DNA from: an uncultured Flammeovirgaceae bacterium
Lineage (GTDB): Bacteria > Bacteroidota > Bacteroidia > Cytophagales > Cyclobacteriaceae
DNA: 64,000 bases
Assembly: GCA_937899105.1 (NCBI GenBank)
Contig: CALBPF010000040.1
Location: 1 to 64,000, forward strand
Reading direction: 5' to 3'
Both the position numbers and the translations under genes were made by a program. The notes under the pieces were generated by a model, which did no database searches, had not been told where the DNA came from, and saw nothing but the letters and a program-made list of their open reading frames with translations. Positions 36,601-44,135 of the stretch are shown one piece after another (position 1 is the stretch's first letter; every line of letters begins with the position of its first letter).

Positions 36601-38060
36601 GTGAAGACGGAGCTGAAGCGACCACATCATCCTTGGCAGGTACCTCATGCTTTAATAGCGCAGACGGCAGCGCGACCGTCTCAATTGTCGGAGTAGGTCC
36701 CTTTGATGTACTATGGTCGAGTGGTGAGACCACCTTGACGGCAGCCAACCTATTGCCCGGATCAAACACCGTTACCATTACCGATGCGAACGGCTGTACC
36801 GTGGTAGAGACCATTACGATTCCTTCCCCAGCTGCGATCACCTCAAGCATAGTTACTGAACAAACACCTACCTGTTGGGACAGTTCCGACGGGGCATTGG
36901 AGATACAGGCCTCAGGAGGTACGGGGAGCTACACCTACACATGGTCTACGGGCACTTCCGGAGCGCTACTTACCAACGTAACTCAAGGCGCCTATACCGT
37001 TACCATCACCGATTCGAATGGCTGTGAACTGGAGGAAGAGCTTACCCTTATTGGAGTGGAAGAAATCACCCTAACTACTGAAGCCATCCGGCCGAGTTGT
37101 GAAGGTCAGTCCGATGGTAGCTTGAGTGTGACCACTACAGGAGGTAATGGCAACTACAATTATGACTGGTCTACCGGTTCTACGTCCAACAGCATCATCA
37201 ATATACCTTCTGGCACTTATTCAGTGACCGTGACGGATGAGCGAGGCTGTACAATAACCGAAGACTTAGTGTTAGGCGAGGCTGATCCTTTTGAGATAGC
37301 AATAGAAGATGTAGTGGTATGTACCGGATCGGTCGCTCAAGTTACAGCGCCTGTATCAGGTACGAGCTATAGCTGGACTTCATCGACGGGTTTTACCGGC
37401 ACAGCCGCCTCTGTTATGCTGACCGATGCTGGGGAGTATACCCTAACGGTGATCAATGAAGATGGCTGTGAGGCGACAGACAGTTTTGTTCTCACAACCT
37501 CGGACGATATACTGAATGCAGACTTCTTAATGGTAACGGAAGCCTATGTGGGCGATACGGTGGTTATCATAGACATCAGCTGGCCGATACCGGAGACGCT
37601 GACCTGGGATTTTGGTACAGATCCCACGGTATTGATCGAGAACCAGGACTATGCGGAAGTGGTGTTTAATGCTCCGGGTACGTATGAAGTGAACATAGAG
37701 GCGACATTGGCAGACTGCAGGGACACGTATGGACAGTCTATCACGATATTAGATCGGTCAGAGAAACCTGACGATGGGGGTCGTCAAGCCTCAGGAGCTG
37801 AGCCATTGGTGAAGACCTTTAAGGTGAGCCCCAATCCAAATAATGGGGAGTTTGTAGTACTTGTAGAATTAAACGAGTCGGCGCCCATACGCCTCACTTT
37901 AATTGGTATAAGAGGAAACAGAATACAAAGAGCTAATGCGTATGAAACGAACAATAAGTTTGACATTCCAATGAATATATTATCGTCTAAGAAAGGAATA
38001 TACTTTCTTTTGTTGGAAACAAATAATCAAAAAAGCATAAAACGTATTATGGTGAATTAA
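33603..38060 (+). CDS. Giant SprB-repeat T9SS substrate, copy 2
   Basis: A 1,485-aa paralogue that begins 5 nt after copy 1. It has a signal peptide (NFIILLVFLVFSVGQTNAQ) and a head of ~320 aa that is homologous to but clearly different from copy 1: GGEPIIVSITNAGGTEGFNQ here, against GEPILVSIVNSSGTEGFNQ there. The identical SprB, Ig and PKD core follows, then a different type A sorting tail (LTLIGIRGNRIQRANAYETN, GIYFLLLETNNQKS). Different heads on the same stalk suggest two ligand specificities or two partners. It is the last gene of the run; the next gene is convergent with a 6-nt gap, and no hairpin terminator fits in between. Confidence 0.85.
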   Translation: MRDINFIILLVFLVFSVGQTNAQLIDIGSDQTVCKDDELGYLILFSGICDELVFSNYQWTVTGGTFLNNPQNGTFARVRWTSTGTKRLMVSADWTLNNNGGTGICPPSGSGRTSDQLNVSFRQAPPVSLTTSLNGIYCSNESITLGCNNNSSAFFKDWQYSTSPTSGYVTFRTTSSASTSFNFNSELPSSLLERVIYFRVRLRPCDDLNIGVTSSNNTNATFYRAVPSSMTITPSSPNYSCTTDGSIVLSNLRYPGGGSYGGEPIIVSITNAGGTEGFNQTLSGSTSYNIQNSTFFSPGGGYQLKIENVSSVGRNACSSQLRTFSIPNAPTYVVNSPTVAGTISCSSGVNGPNNDGEVRASVTNGRPPYDYFIKKGSGSYVLDCNNCSGSSHIFTGLDAGTYQVEVRDACGVTLESSGTVTLTEPTSTISLISAGVTSDYNGSDVSCFGESDAVITAAASGGTGSASYSLNSGSYQSSGSFPNLGAGTYTVRARDGNGCFTDATTVTIAPVTAVSISSVNSVDYNGFGVSCLGTANGQITVTGAGGTGAKSFSIDAGASYQSLNTFTGLAPGTYTIKVRDANNCESSTQSIILTAPPALTVSANITSDYDGRALSCNGASDGQITVSGSGGVGTRQYSIDNGITFLSATVFNNLSAGTYLVKVRDENGCISDASGPIVLADPPGIEAIETVSDYNGRSISCQGASDGSITLNVSGGSGMYSYSWSTGETSKDLSNLTAGTYTVTITDSNGCDEQETYLLTEPFVLLESVLTSDYNGVGISCAGASDGSIDLEVTGGTGPYSYLWSTGSTSEDLNSLAAGAYSVTITDVNGCDLSLTNINITAPSALTLSLSTQTNVDCNGNASGSVDLQASGGVMGKTYTLDGTITQPTGQFDDLPAGFYTVEVEDANGCADQVSFTITEPSPLTSQVTSTSDATCSDPNGSATVAVNGGTSSYSYRWENSLNQPVGTSAILTGAPGGIYTAIITDANGCITTSTATISSEDGAEATTSSLAGTSCFNSADGSATVSIVGVGPFDVLWSSGETTLTAANLLPGSNTVTITDANGCTVVETITIPSPAAITSSIVTEQTPTCWDSSDGALEIQASGGTGSYTYTWSTGTSGALLTNVTQGAYTVTITDSNGCELEEELTLIGVEEITLTTEAIRPSCEGQSDGSLSVTTTGGNGNYNYDWSTGSTSNSIINIPSGTYSVTVTDERGCTITEDLVLGEADPFEIAIEDVVVCTGSVAQVTAPVSGTSYSWTSSTGFTGTAASVMLTDAGEYTLTVINEDGCEATDSFVLTTSDDILNADFLMVTEAYVGDTVVIIDISWPIPETLTWDFGTDPTVLIENQDYAEVVFNAPGTYEVNIEATLADCRDTYGQSITILDRSEKPDDGGRQASGAEPLVKTFKVSPNPNNGEFVVLVELNESAPIRLTLIGIRGNRIQRANAYETNNKFDIPMNILSSKKGIYFLLLETNNQKSIKRIMVN
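34572..37854 (+). repeat. 3.28-kb direct repeat, copy 2 (SprB-repeat core)
   Basis: Partner of 30109-33391 in direct orientation. Unequal recombination between the copies would delete 4,463 bp and fuse head 1 to tail 2 in frame. Confidence 0.9.
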
Positions 38061-38066
38061 AAATGG

Positions 38067-39269
38067 TCAAGCGCCGGGCTTGTACAAAATCATCGCTATC
38101 AAAAAAGAAACTATTGAAATAGTAAAGCCAAACATGAAAATCGTATAGCTGGTGCGCAGCATTTTATACTTTTTACCTAATACCTTTCCTAAGAAGTATA
38201 TGTCTTTGATCATGCTGCTATACAGGTAATCGGCATCCTTCATCATTTCTTTCATACCCCACATGTAGTCATTTAACTTTGAATTATGAAAGTTTCCAAA
38301 AAACAAGAGGTTAGTCTTTTTTTCTTCAATGTCTTTTCTTGCAAACTCACCGGATGAAACATTTGGACGTGTGGCCAATACCGCAAAAACTATTGTGGTA
38401 AGGCATACTAAAACTAAAATTAAACCCGGTATAAGCAGATGAGGATAGTCTTCAAGTTTTCTAAAGAGTACGGAAACCAGTACTGAGAGTATGATGGAGT
38501 TGATGGAGATCATAATGTTGGACTTATTATCTGCCATGGCGCTCAAAGTAAGGTGATTCTTCGAGGTAATACGAAACATAGTTTCTATACCCCTGTCCGG
38601 TTTCTGTATTTTGGTTTGTTCAACTTTATTTTGAAGTTTAACTACTTGATTTTCAAGCTTTTCTACATATTTAAGGTCCACTGAATCATTCTTTTTCAGC
38701 TTCTTTAGGTTTTTTTTCTTTCTGGGCTCAAGTTTAATTTTGCCGTAATTTGTAAAGTAGCTGTGAGAAGAAATGAACTCGGTATTCATTCGGGTCCATT
38801 CATCTTGATCATACTCTTTTCCATTGACCGCTGCTAGTTCTTTTCGAAGTTCTTCGCTTTTTTCATTAAAAGCCCCTGTACTCAGGTGGTAGAGATCTGC
38901 ATCGCACATCACCTTGCCCAATTCATTTTTTGGTGATTGAGGCATTTCGGTACTTTTTATAATTGCAGCAATTTGCCTTATTTTGGTTTGATTCACCCCC
39001 AACTCCGTAAGCTTTTCGTGCATCAACCTAATGCTTTCATCTTCATGATTTTCATAGCCAGAACTATAGCCTAAATCATGATACCATGCCGCGAGAATAA
39101 TGAGCTCCATATCTTCATCTTCAAGATCTGAGCTACTACCTATCTCAGATGCCGCCGATACAACCTCCCTGGTATGGTCTAAATTATGATAACAATAACC
39201 CTCGGGCAGCGTTCCTAGCACTGATTCAGCGTATTCTCTTGATTCTTTGATCAAAATAGATTCTTCCAT
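38067..39269 (-). CDS. HD-domain protein fused to a Pycsar-effector-like membrane domain (DUF5706)
   Basis: A 400-aa protein. Residues 1-170 are an HD phosphohydrolase domain with metal ligands in YCYHNLDHTREV (His28, His32), WYHDLGY (His64-Asp65) and MCDADLY. A basic Lys-rich linker and short coiled coil (about 180-215) follow. Residues 225-400 carry SKNHLTLSAMADNKSNIMIS, two transmembrane helices (SIILSVLVSVLF and LIPGLILVLVCLTTIVFAVL) and a C-terminal helix pair. This matches the DUF5706 / Pycsar effector (PycTM) family, whose defence members open membranes on sensing cyclic pyrimidines. No cyclase gene is adjacent, so a housekeeping nucleotide-sensing role is also possible. Confidence 0.78.
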   Translation of the reverse strand: MEESILIKESREYAESVLGTLPEGYCYHNLDHTREVVSAASEIGSSSDLEDEDMELIILAAWYHDLGYSSGYENHEDESIRLMHEKLTELGVNQTKIRQIAAIIKSTEMPQSPKNELGKVMCDADLYHLSTGAFNEKSEELRKELAAVNGKEYDQDEWTRMNTEFISSHSYFTNYGKIKLEPRKKKNLKKLKKNDSVDLKYVEKLENQVVKLQNKVEQTKIQKPDRGIETMFRITSKNHLTLSAMADNKSNIMISINSIILSVLVSVLFRKLEDYPHLLIPGLILVLVCLTTIVFAVLATRPNVSSGEFARKDIEEKKTNLLFFGNFHNSKLNDYMWGMKEMMKDADYLYSSMIKDIYFLGKVLGKKYKMLRTSYTIFMFGFTISIVSFLIAMILYKPGA

Positions 39270-39308
39270 TATAACTAAAGTAGCTATTTTTCCACTAATA
39301 CCTCAAGC

Positions 39309-40541
39309 TTAACGCATGTTATGTGCTTCTATTTGGTCAGATATATAATTTCTAAGATATTCATAGCGTTTTGTTAGCTTACCGTCTTTTGTTATTGTAG
39401 CGCGTTCTATCACTTTCTCAGCGTCATCTCCTAATAAATGCGGAAGGACATTGTCTATCAACTCTTTCCCAAAATCTTGAGATGCATTTCTCGGAAGTTC
39501 ACATGGAAGATTATCTACAGCCATAACCGTGATATTGCCCTCATCGCTCATAGGGGGTTCTATGGTGTCGTCAGATGGATTATAATCGTAAATAGGATCT
39601 TCAATAGTGGTTGGTTTTTTTGTAGACGGAATAGAACCTTCTATGTCACATGTAATGTCTGAAATTACCCTGATTTTAAAATCTTCTGATGCTGCATCTT
39701 TCGATGTAAATAGTACTGGCGCCCTAGGGTCCCAAAAAGCTCCGGCAATTAGCACGTCAGCCACGTTAGCATATTTTAGAAAATCTCCTGTATACCTCTC
39801 AGGGTGGTTGTAAAAATCATGACGGCTAAAATCTGAGCCGTCCTTGGCTTTGCTGTAATCCCTGGTATTAAGTTGCGTATAAACAGGTTCGTTAAAATAT
39901 TCCCTGGTGAATTCAGAGGGTGATACGTGCCTGATATTCATGCCATTCAGTACTTCCATGGCTCCTTTGGCCACGCGCCCACCACCGGTTAAGGCAATTT
40001 TGATTGCCGGTAACTTCACTTTGCTGTATTCTGTTTTCATATCATCAAGATCAAAACAGGTATGTGCTGGCCTCAGGCGGAATAGGTTGTACCGTTTTCC
40101 ATAGGTAAGTATACCGTTATACGCTCCTACGAGTCCTGCATAACGGCCAAAAGCCACTATGCGTAAGCCATCAGAGTCTGTCAGTACTTCGTAGTCAATG
40201 AGCCGGATATTTTTTTTGACAATAGTTTGCAATAGCCTTTTATTGTATGGCTGCTCTTTAATAGTATGAGAAAAAAAGAAGTAGGTCTTATTTGGTATGA
40301 GTTCTTCGATGGGAACTTCTTTTACACCAAAAAAGACATCGCAATCAGACATATCGCTGGTAAGGGTGAGCCCCTGCTCTTCATATTCCTGATCAGAAAA
40401 TGCGCGTACCTCACTTGATTGAACCTTGACTTTTACTCCTTCAAATTGAGATTGGATTTCACTAGTCTGAGCCGGGGTAAAGGGCACACGCTTATCAATA
40501 GGAACTTTACCTTCTTTTATTATCCCGATAATTTTAGACAT
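39309..40541 (-). CDS. Saccharopine dehydrogenase (lysine-forming)-like / alanine dehydrogenase-type oxidoreductase
   Basis: A 410-aa NAD(P)-dependent dehydrogenase with the AlaDH/PNT two-domain fold. The N-terminal domain has IKEGKVPIDKRVPFTPAQ and YFFFSHTIKEQPYNKRLLQ. The Rossmann motif is IALTGGGRVAKGAMEVL (about residue 183), a GGGxxxxG variant. The C-terminal part has VISDITCDIEGSIPSTKKPT. These fit Lys1-type saccharopine dehydrogenase homologues, frequent in Bacteroidota. The rest of a lysine pathway is not in the window, so the substrate is tentative. It is divergent from the methyltransferase-like gene across 80 bp. Confidence 0.75.
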   Translation of the reverse strand: MSKIIGIIKEGKVPIDKRVPFTPAQTSEIQSQFEGVKVKVQSSEVRAFSDQEYEEQGLTLTSDMSDCDVFFGVKEVPIEELIPNKTYFFFSHTIKEQPYNKRLLQTIVKKNIRLIDYEVLTDSDGLRIVAFGRYAGLVGAYNGILTYGKRYNLFRLRPAHTCFDLDDMKTEYSKVKLPAIKIALTGGGRVAKGAMEVLNGMNIRHVSPSEFTREYFNEPVYTQLNTRDYSKAKDGSDFSRHDFYNHPERYTGDFLKYANVADVLIAGAFWDPRAPVLFTSKDAASEDFKIRVISDITCDIEGSIPSTKKPTTIEDPIYDYNPSDDTIEPPMSDEGNITVMAVDNLPCELPRNASQDFGKELIDNVLPHLLGDDAEKVIERATITKDGKLTKRYEYLRNYISDQIEAHNMR

Positions 40542-40621
40542 TAATTATTTGATTATGTAGAACAAATATACACGTTACTGCTAACGTTTTGTAGCGTGCC
40601 TATTATTCGTATTTTCACTGT

Positions 40622-41197
40622 ATGCAGTATATATGGTTAGTGTTTTTCTGGAGCATTTATTTTCTACATCACAGTTTATTTTCGAGCGATAGTGTCAAAG
40701 CATATTTTTTAGACATTGGCCTTTCTCTTAAGAATCAGCGTTTTATATATACTATTTTCTCAGTGTTGGCTTTACTGCTAATCTTACTCTTCAACGGAGT
40801 AATTGGCGGTGAGAAACTACTTATGGAAAATCGGTTGATAAAAGCCTTTGCCTTATTTTTAGTGGCCGGAGGAGTTTTTATTTTGCGGGAAGCATTTAAA
40901 ACATACAGCCTTCGCGCCTTTGTTGGTTTTTCTGAAGATACGGACCTAACCCTAAGAACAACCGGAATACTACGACATATCAGGCACCCGCTTTACAGCG
41001 CCGCCATTTTAATTTTTACGGGATTCGTTTTATATGATAGCCGGGTGTCTTCAATTGTATCGTGGGGTTGTGTGATGGCTTACTTACCGATAGGCATTTG
41101 GCTCGAAGAAAAGAAGCTTATCAAAACGTTTGGAGAGCAATACAAGCAATATGCCGAAAAGGTACCTATGTTAATTCCTGACTTAAGGAAAAGATGA
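40622..41197 (+). CDS. Isoprenylcysteine carboxylmethyltransferase-like membrane protein
   Basis: A 191-aa integral membrane protein with about five hydrophobic helices and the ICMT/PEMT-family C-terminal signature RTTGILRHIRHPLYSAAILI (about residues 119-138), then GIWLEEKKLIKTFGEQYKQY. The RHP and the Glu-Glu pair are the SAM-binding region in this superfamily. Methyl acceptor unknown; bacterial members act on small hydrophobic substrates or lipids. Convergent with the 79-aa gene, 2 nt between stops. Confidence 0.75.
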   Translation: MQYIWLVFFWSIYFLHHSLFSSDSVKAYFLDIGLSLKNQRFIYTIFSVLALLLILLFNGVIGGEKLLMENRLIKAFALFLVAGGVFILREAFKTYSLRAFVGFSEDTDLTLRTTGILRHIRHPLYSAAILIFTGFVLYDSRVSSIVSWGCVMAYLPIGIWLEEKKLIKTFGEQYKQYAEKVPMLIPDLRKR

Positions 41198-41199
41198 AC

Positions 41200-41439
41200 T
41201 TAACCTTCGTCACCTTCCGGGTTTTGCTTCTTTTTACCAGATTTAAGTTCCTCGTAATCATCCCTTTCTTCCAGCTTTTTATCTTCCACATTCCGATTTA
41301 AAAAGTCGTTTATGTCGTCGATGTTGTAGGTGGTATTTATTTCTCCAAACGAATCTATGCTTATATTTAAACCATCCAGTTCAGGGTTCACTTTAGGCTT
41401 TTCGTCTGCGTCTTCTTTCTTTTTCTTTCTTTTAGTCAT
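41200..41439 (-). CDS. Small highly charged protein, translationally coupled to gltX
   Basis: A 79-aa protein with a Lys-rich start (TKRKKKKEDADEKPK), a middle that may fold (GLNISIDSFGEINTTYNIDD, IDDINDFLN) and a charged end (LKSGKKKQNPEGDEG). No family recognised. Its ATG lies inside the last codons of gltX (8-bp overlap), which favours a real gene read from the same mRNA. Confidence 0.6.
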   Translation of the reverse strand: MTKRKKKKEDADEKPKVNPELDGLNISIDSFGEINTTYNIDDINDFLNRNVEDKKLEERDDYEELKSGKKKQNPEGDEG

Positions 41440-42988
41440 CTTTTTCTTCTTTTACAGTCAGTAGCTCTACAGCTTTTGCTATCCTTAAATTTACTTCATG
41501 CCCACCTAATATTTCAATGATTTTCATCAGATCAGGTCCTCCTCCTTTTCCCGTAATAGCTACTCTTAAGCCCTGCATGATTTGACCAAGACCCATTCCT
41601 TTTTCCCCTAATATGCCTTCCAATATGGATTTTGCTTCGACGTTACTCACATTTTCAGTTTCAGACAGTTTTTCAGCAAAAATGGAGAGCGCCTCTACCA
41701 GCGAGGCCGTCCATCTTTTTTTTACTACTTTTTCATCGTAATAGTCCGGCGTTGCAAAGAAGAAATCCCCCTCTACCCATAAGTCATCAAGAAACTCTAT
41801 CCTGTCATGTAAACAAACAGCGATTTCCCTGATTCGATCCTTTGGCAAGGATATGCCTTTGCTTTCGATTCTTTTGGCAAATGCCATGGCTAACTCCTCA
41901 GGATCCATTTTCCTGATGTACTGCTGGTTAAACCATTTTGCTTTTTCGATATCAAACTTGGCGCCGGCCTTATTGATTCTATCTAAAGCAAATTCGTTGA
42001 TCAGTTCGTCCCTGGTAAATAACTCCTGATCTGTACCAGGATTCCATCCTAATAAAGCAAGAAAATTGATCAAGGCTTCCGGCAAGTAGCCTGCTTCTCT
42101 AAAGCCATTGAACTTTTCATCATTTCCATGGGCATCCAAAAATGATCCGTCAATTGGAAAAACAGGGAAACCGTGCTTATCTCCATCGCGTTTGCTAAGC
42201 TTGCCATTTCCATCGGGCTTAAGTAATAATGGCAAATGTGCAAATTGTGGCATTGAATCTTCCCACCCAAAGGCGCGATAAAGAAGAACATGAAGCGGTG
42301 CCGATGGTAGCCATTCTTCCCCCCTAATAACGTGGCTGATCTTCATTAAATGATCATCCACAACATTTGCTAAGTGATAAGTCGGCATGCCATCGGATTT
42401 CATAATTACCTTGTCATCGATAGCCGTGGAGTGTACCATTACCCACCCTCTTACTAAATCATTTATCCTGATATCCTCTTTGAGCGGAACTTTAAACCTG
42501 ACGACATAGGCATCTCCGTTTTTTAGCTTTTCTTCCACAGCTTCTTTGGGAAGGGTAAGGGAATTCTTCATTTGGTTACGCGTAACACCATTATAGGTTA
42601 GTGCGTTCGCCTTGGCAGCTTTAAGCCGTTTTCTCATTTCATCGAGTTCTTCTGCCGTATCAAATGCGTAATAGGCCCACCCGGTATCCAGCAATTTCTG
42701 AATGTATTCATGGTAAATAGCTTTTCTTTCCGACTGCTTGTAAGGGCCAAAAGCTCCACCTTTCTCAGGGCTTTCATCAGGAATAATATCAGCCCAATTT
42801 AAGCTGTCGTTAATATAGGATTCGGCCTCAGGCACATACCTGGCTTGGTCAGTATCTTCGATACGTAGTATCAAAGCCCCGTTATGCTGTTTTGCGAATA
42901 AATAATTATACAGAGCTGTTCGAAGCCCACCAATATGCAGCGCTCCCGTAGGACTTGGGGCAAATCTTACCCTTACCGGTCTTTCCAT
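41432..42988 (-). CDS. gltX: Glutamate-tRNA ligase
   Basis: A 518-aa class I aminoacyl-tRNA synthetase that charges tRNA-Glu. The HIGH-type motif is PSPTGALHIGGLRTALYNYL (about residues 10-29), the KMSKS-type motif is KLSKRDGDKHGFP (about 263), and HVIRGEEWLPSAPLH is the conserved active-site stretch between them. The C-terminal anticodon-binding helical domain is complete (IMQGLRVAITGKGGGPDLMK). Length is normal. Whether the enzyme also charges tRNA-Gln depends on gatCAB elsewhere in the genome. Confidence 0.96.
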   Translation of the reverse strand: MERPVRVRFAPSPTGALHIGGLRTALYNYLFAKQHNGALILRIEDTDQARYVPEAESYINDSLNWADIIPDESPEKGGAFGPYKQSERKAIYHEYIQKLLDTGWAYYAFDTAEELDEMRKRLKAAKANALTYNGVTRNQMKNSLTLPKEAVEEKLKNGDAYVVRFKVPLKEDIRINDLVRGWVMVHSTAIDDKVIMKSDGMPTYHLANVVDDHLMKISHVIRGEEWLPSAPLHVLLYRAFGWEDSMPQFAHLPLLLKPDGNGKLSKRDGDKHGFPVFPIDGSFLDAHGNDEKFNGFREAGYLPEALINFLALLGWNPGTDQELFTRDELINEFALDRINKAGAKFDIEKAKWFNQQYIRKMDPEELAMAFAKRIESKGISLPKDRIREIAVCLHDRIEFLDDLWVEGDFFFATPDYYDEKVVKKRWTASLVEALSIFAEKLSETENVSNVEAKSILEGILGEKGMGLGQIMQGLRVAITGKGGGPDLMKIIEILGGHEVNLRIAKAVELLTVKEEKDD

Positions 42989-43062
42989 GTTTAAAATTTT
43001 CAGGCTGCAAAAGTAGTAATTCTACTTTCCCGAATAAGTTTAACTACAGATTAAGACCAGGT

Positions 43063-43443
43063 TTATTTAATGGCGATACAGGAAATCTCTACATTTACAT
43101 TTTTGGGAAGGCGCGATACTTCAACAGTTTCTCTGGCTGGAGGATCAACTTGAAAATACTTACCATATTCTGCATTAATTCGTCCAAAGTCATCCATATT
43201 TCTAATAAAGATGCTGCATTTAATAACATGTTTATAATCCAGGCCGGCTTCCTTTAGTATGAAGCCCAGGTTCTTCATAACCTGTTCGGTCTCTTCCTCT
43301 ATGCTAGCATTCTGCATGTTACCGGTGGAGCGGTCAATAGGTATTTGACCGGAAATGTAAAGCGTGTTTCCAATAAGAACGGCCTGGCTATAGGGGCCGA
43401 TGGGCTCCGGCGCCTGGTTACTATTGATGATGGTTTTGTCCAT
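43063..43443 (-). CDS. ridA: RidA-family enamine/imine deaminase
   Basis: A 126-aa RidA/YjgF protein that hydrolyses reactive 2-aminoacrylate-type enamines and imines. Signature parts are APEPIGPYSQAVLIGNTLYI at the start, SGQIPIDRSTGNM, and the C-terminal PPARETVEVSRLPKNVNVEI with the substrate-binding Arg. The start at 43443 gives the standard length; the in-frame ATG at 43512 adds 23 unrelated residues and would overlap the divergent gene. The bases between 43443 and 43477 are the shared divergent promoter region. Confidence 0.92.
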   Translation of the reverse strand: MDKTIINSNQAPEPIGPYSQAVLIGNTLYISGQIPIDRSTGNMQNASIEEETEQVMKNLGFILKEAGLDYKHVIKCSIFIRNMDDFGRINAEYGKYFQVDPPARETVEVSRLPKNVNVEISCIAIK

Positions 43444-43476
43444 TATGGCTACTTTTGTTATGTTAAATAATATGAA

Positions 43477-44133
43477 ATGAAGATAGGCGTTATCGGTGAC
43501 AAAACGAACCATGCGGATGTTGATTCAAAATTAGATAGCTACCAAGTGGTACACTTGTCAATAGATGAAATTGATGATATGTCAATTTCTGTAGACTACC
43601 TCTTTCATTTTGCTATTGAAGAGTGTCCTGAAGATTTAGATGCGCTTGTGCAGCTCTCAAACACTTTCGTTTTTGTTAATTCAGTTAAGACAAGTCTATC
43701 AGAACTGGCTTATCTTCATGATGGCTTAACGTCTAAGATTTTCGGATTTAACGGTTTGCCGGGCTTTTTCAATCGATCGATTTTGGAGGTGACCAGTATT
43801 GATAACTCAGATTCGCTTGCAGGCGCTATGGATGTCTTGGGCGTTGATTATTTAGAAGTAGCAGACCGGGTTGGAATGGTAACTCCGAGGGTGATTGCCA
43901 TGATAATTAATGAAGCCTTTTACACACTTCAGGAAGGAACGGCAACAAAAGAAGATATTGACCTAGGCATGAAGTTAGGTACTAACTATCCCTATGGCCC
44001 CTTTGAGTGGATGGAAAAAATAGGTGTTCAAAATGTCTATGAGCTATTAGAATCTTTATTCGAAGATACCAAAGACCAGCGCTACAAAATTTCTCCTTTA
44101 TTGAAGCGAGATTATCTTATTTCCTCGGTATGA
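43477..44133 (+). CDS. Short 3-hydroxyacyl-CoA dehydrogenase-like protein
   Basis: A 218-aa protein whose second half is a 3HCDH C-terminal domain (VTPRVIAMIINEAFYTLQEG, DIDLGMKLGTNYPYGPFEW). Its N-terminal NAD-binding half is shortened and lacks a clean GxGxxG (it has KIGVIGDKTNH). Normal family members are ~280-310 aa. Cofactor binding and catalysis are therefore uncertain; it may be a degenerate or regulatory homologue. Convergent with glmS, 2 nt between stops. Confidence 0.65.
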   Translation: MKIGVIGDKTNHADVDSKLDSYQVVHLSIDEIDDMSISVDYLFHFAIEECPEDLDALVQLSNTFVFVNSVKTSLSELAYLHDGLTSKIFGFNGLPGFFNRSILEVTSIDNSDSLAGAMDVLGVDYLEVADRVGMVTPRVIAMIINEAFYTLQEGTATKEDIDLGMKLGTNYPYGPFEWMEKIGVQNVYELLESLFEDTKDQRYKISPLLKRDYLISSV

Positions 44134-44135
44134 AT

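Noticed and set aside
31005..36850. Paired ORFs inside the repeat cores (31005-31202/35468-35665 minus, 31866-32141/36329-36604 plus, 32076-32387/36539-36850 minus)
   Set aside because: They recur only because the cores are duplicated, lie inside the SprB coding frame on other frames, and encode low-complexity sequence without starts or family features.
43444..43512. N-terminal extension of ridA to the ATG at 43512
   Set aside because: The extra 23 residues do not fit RidA and overlap the divergent gene; the ATG at 43443 gives the standard protein.
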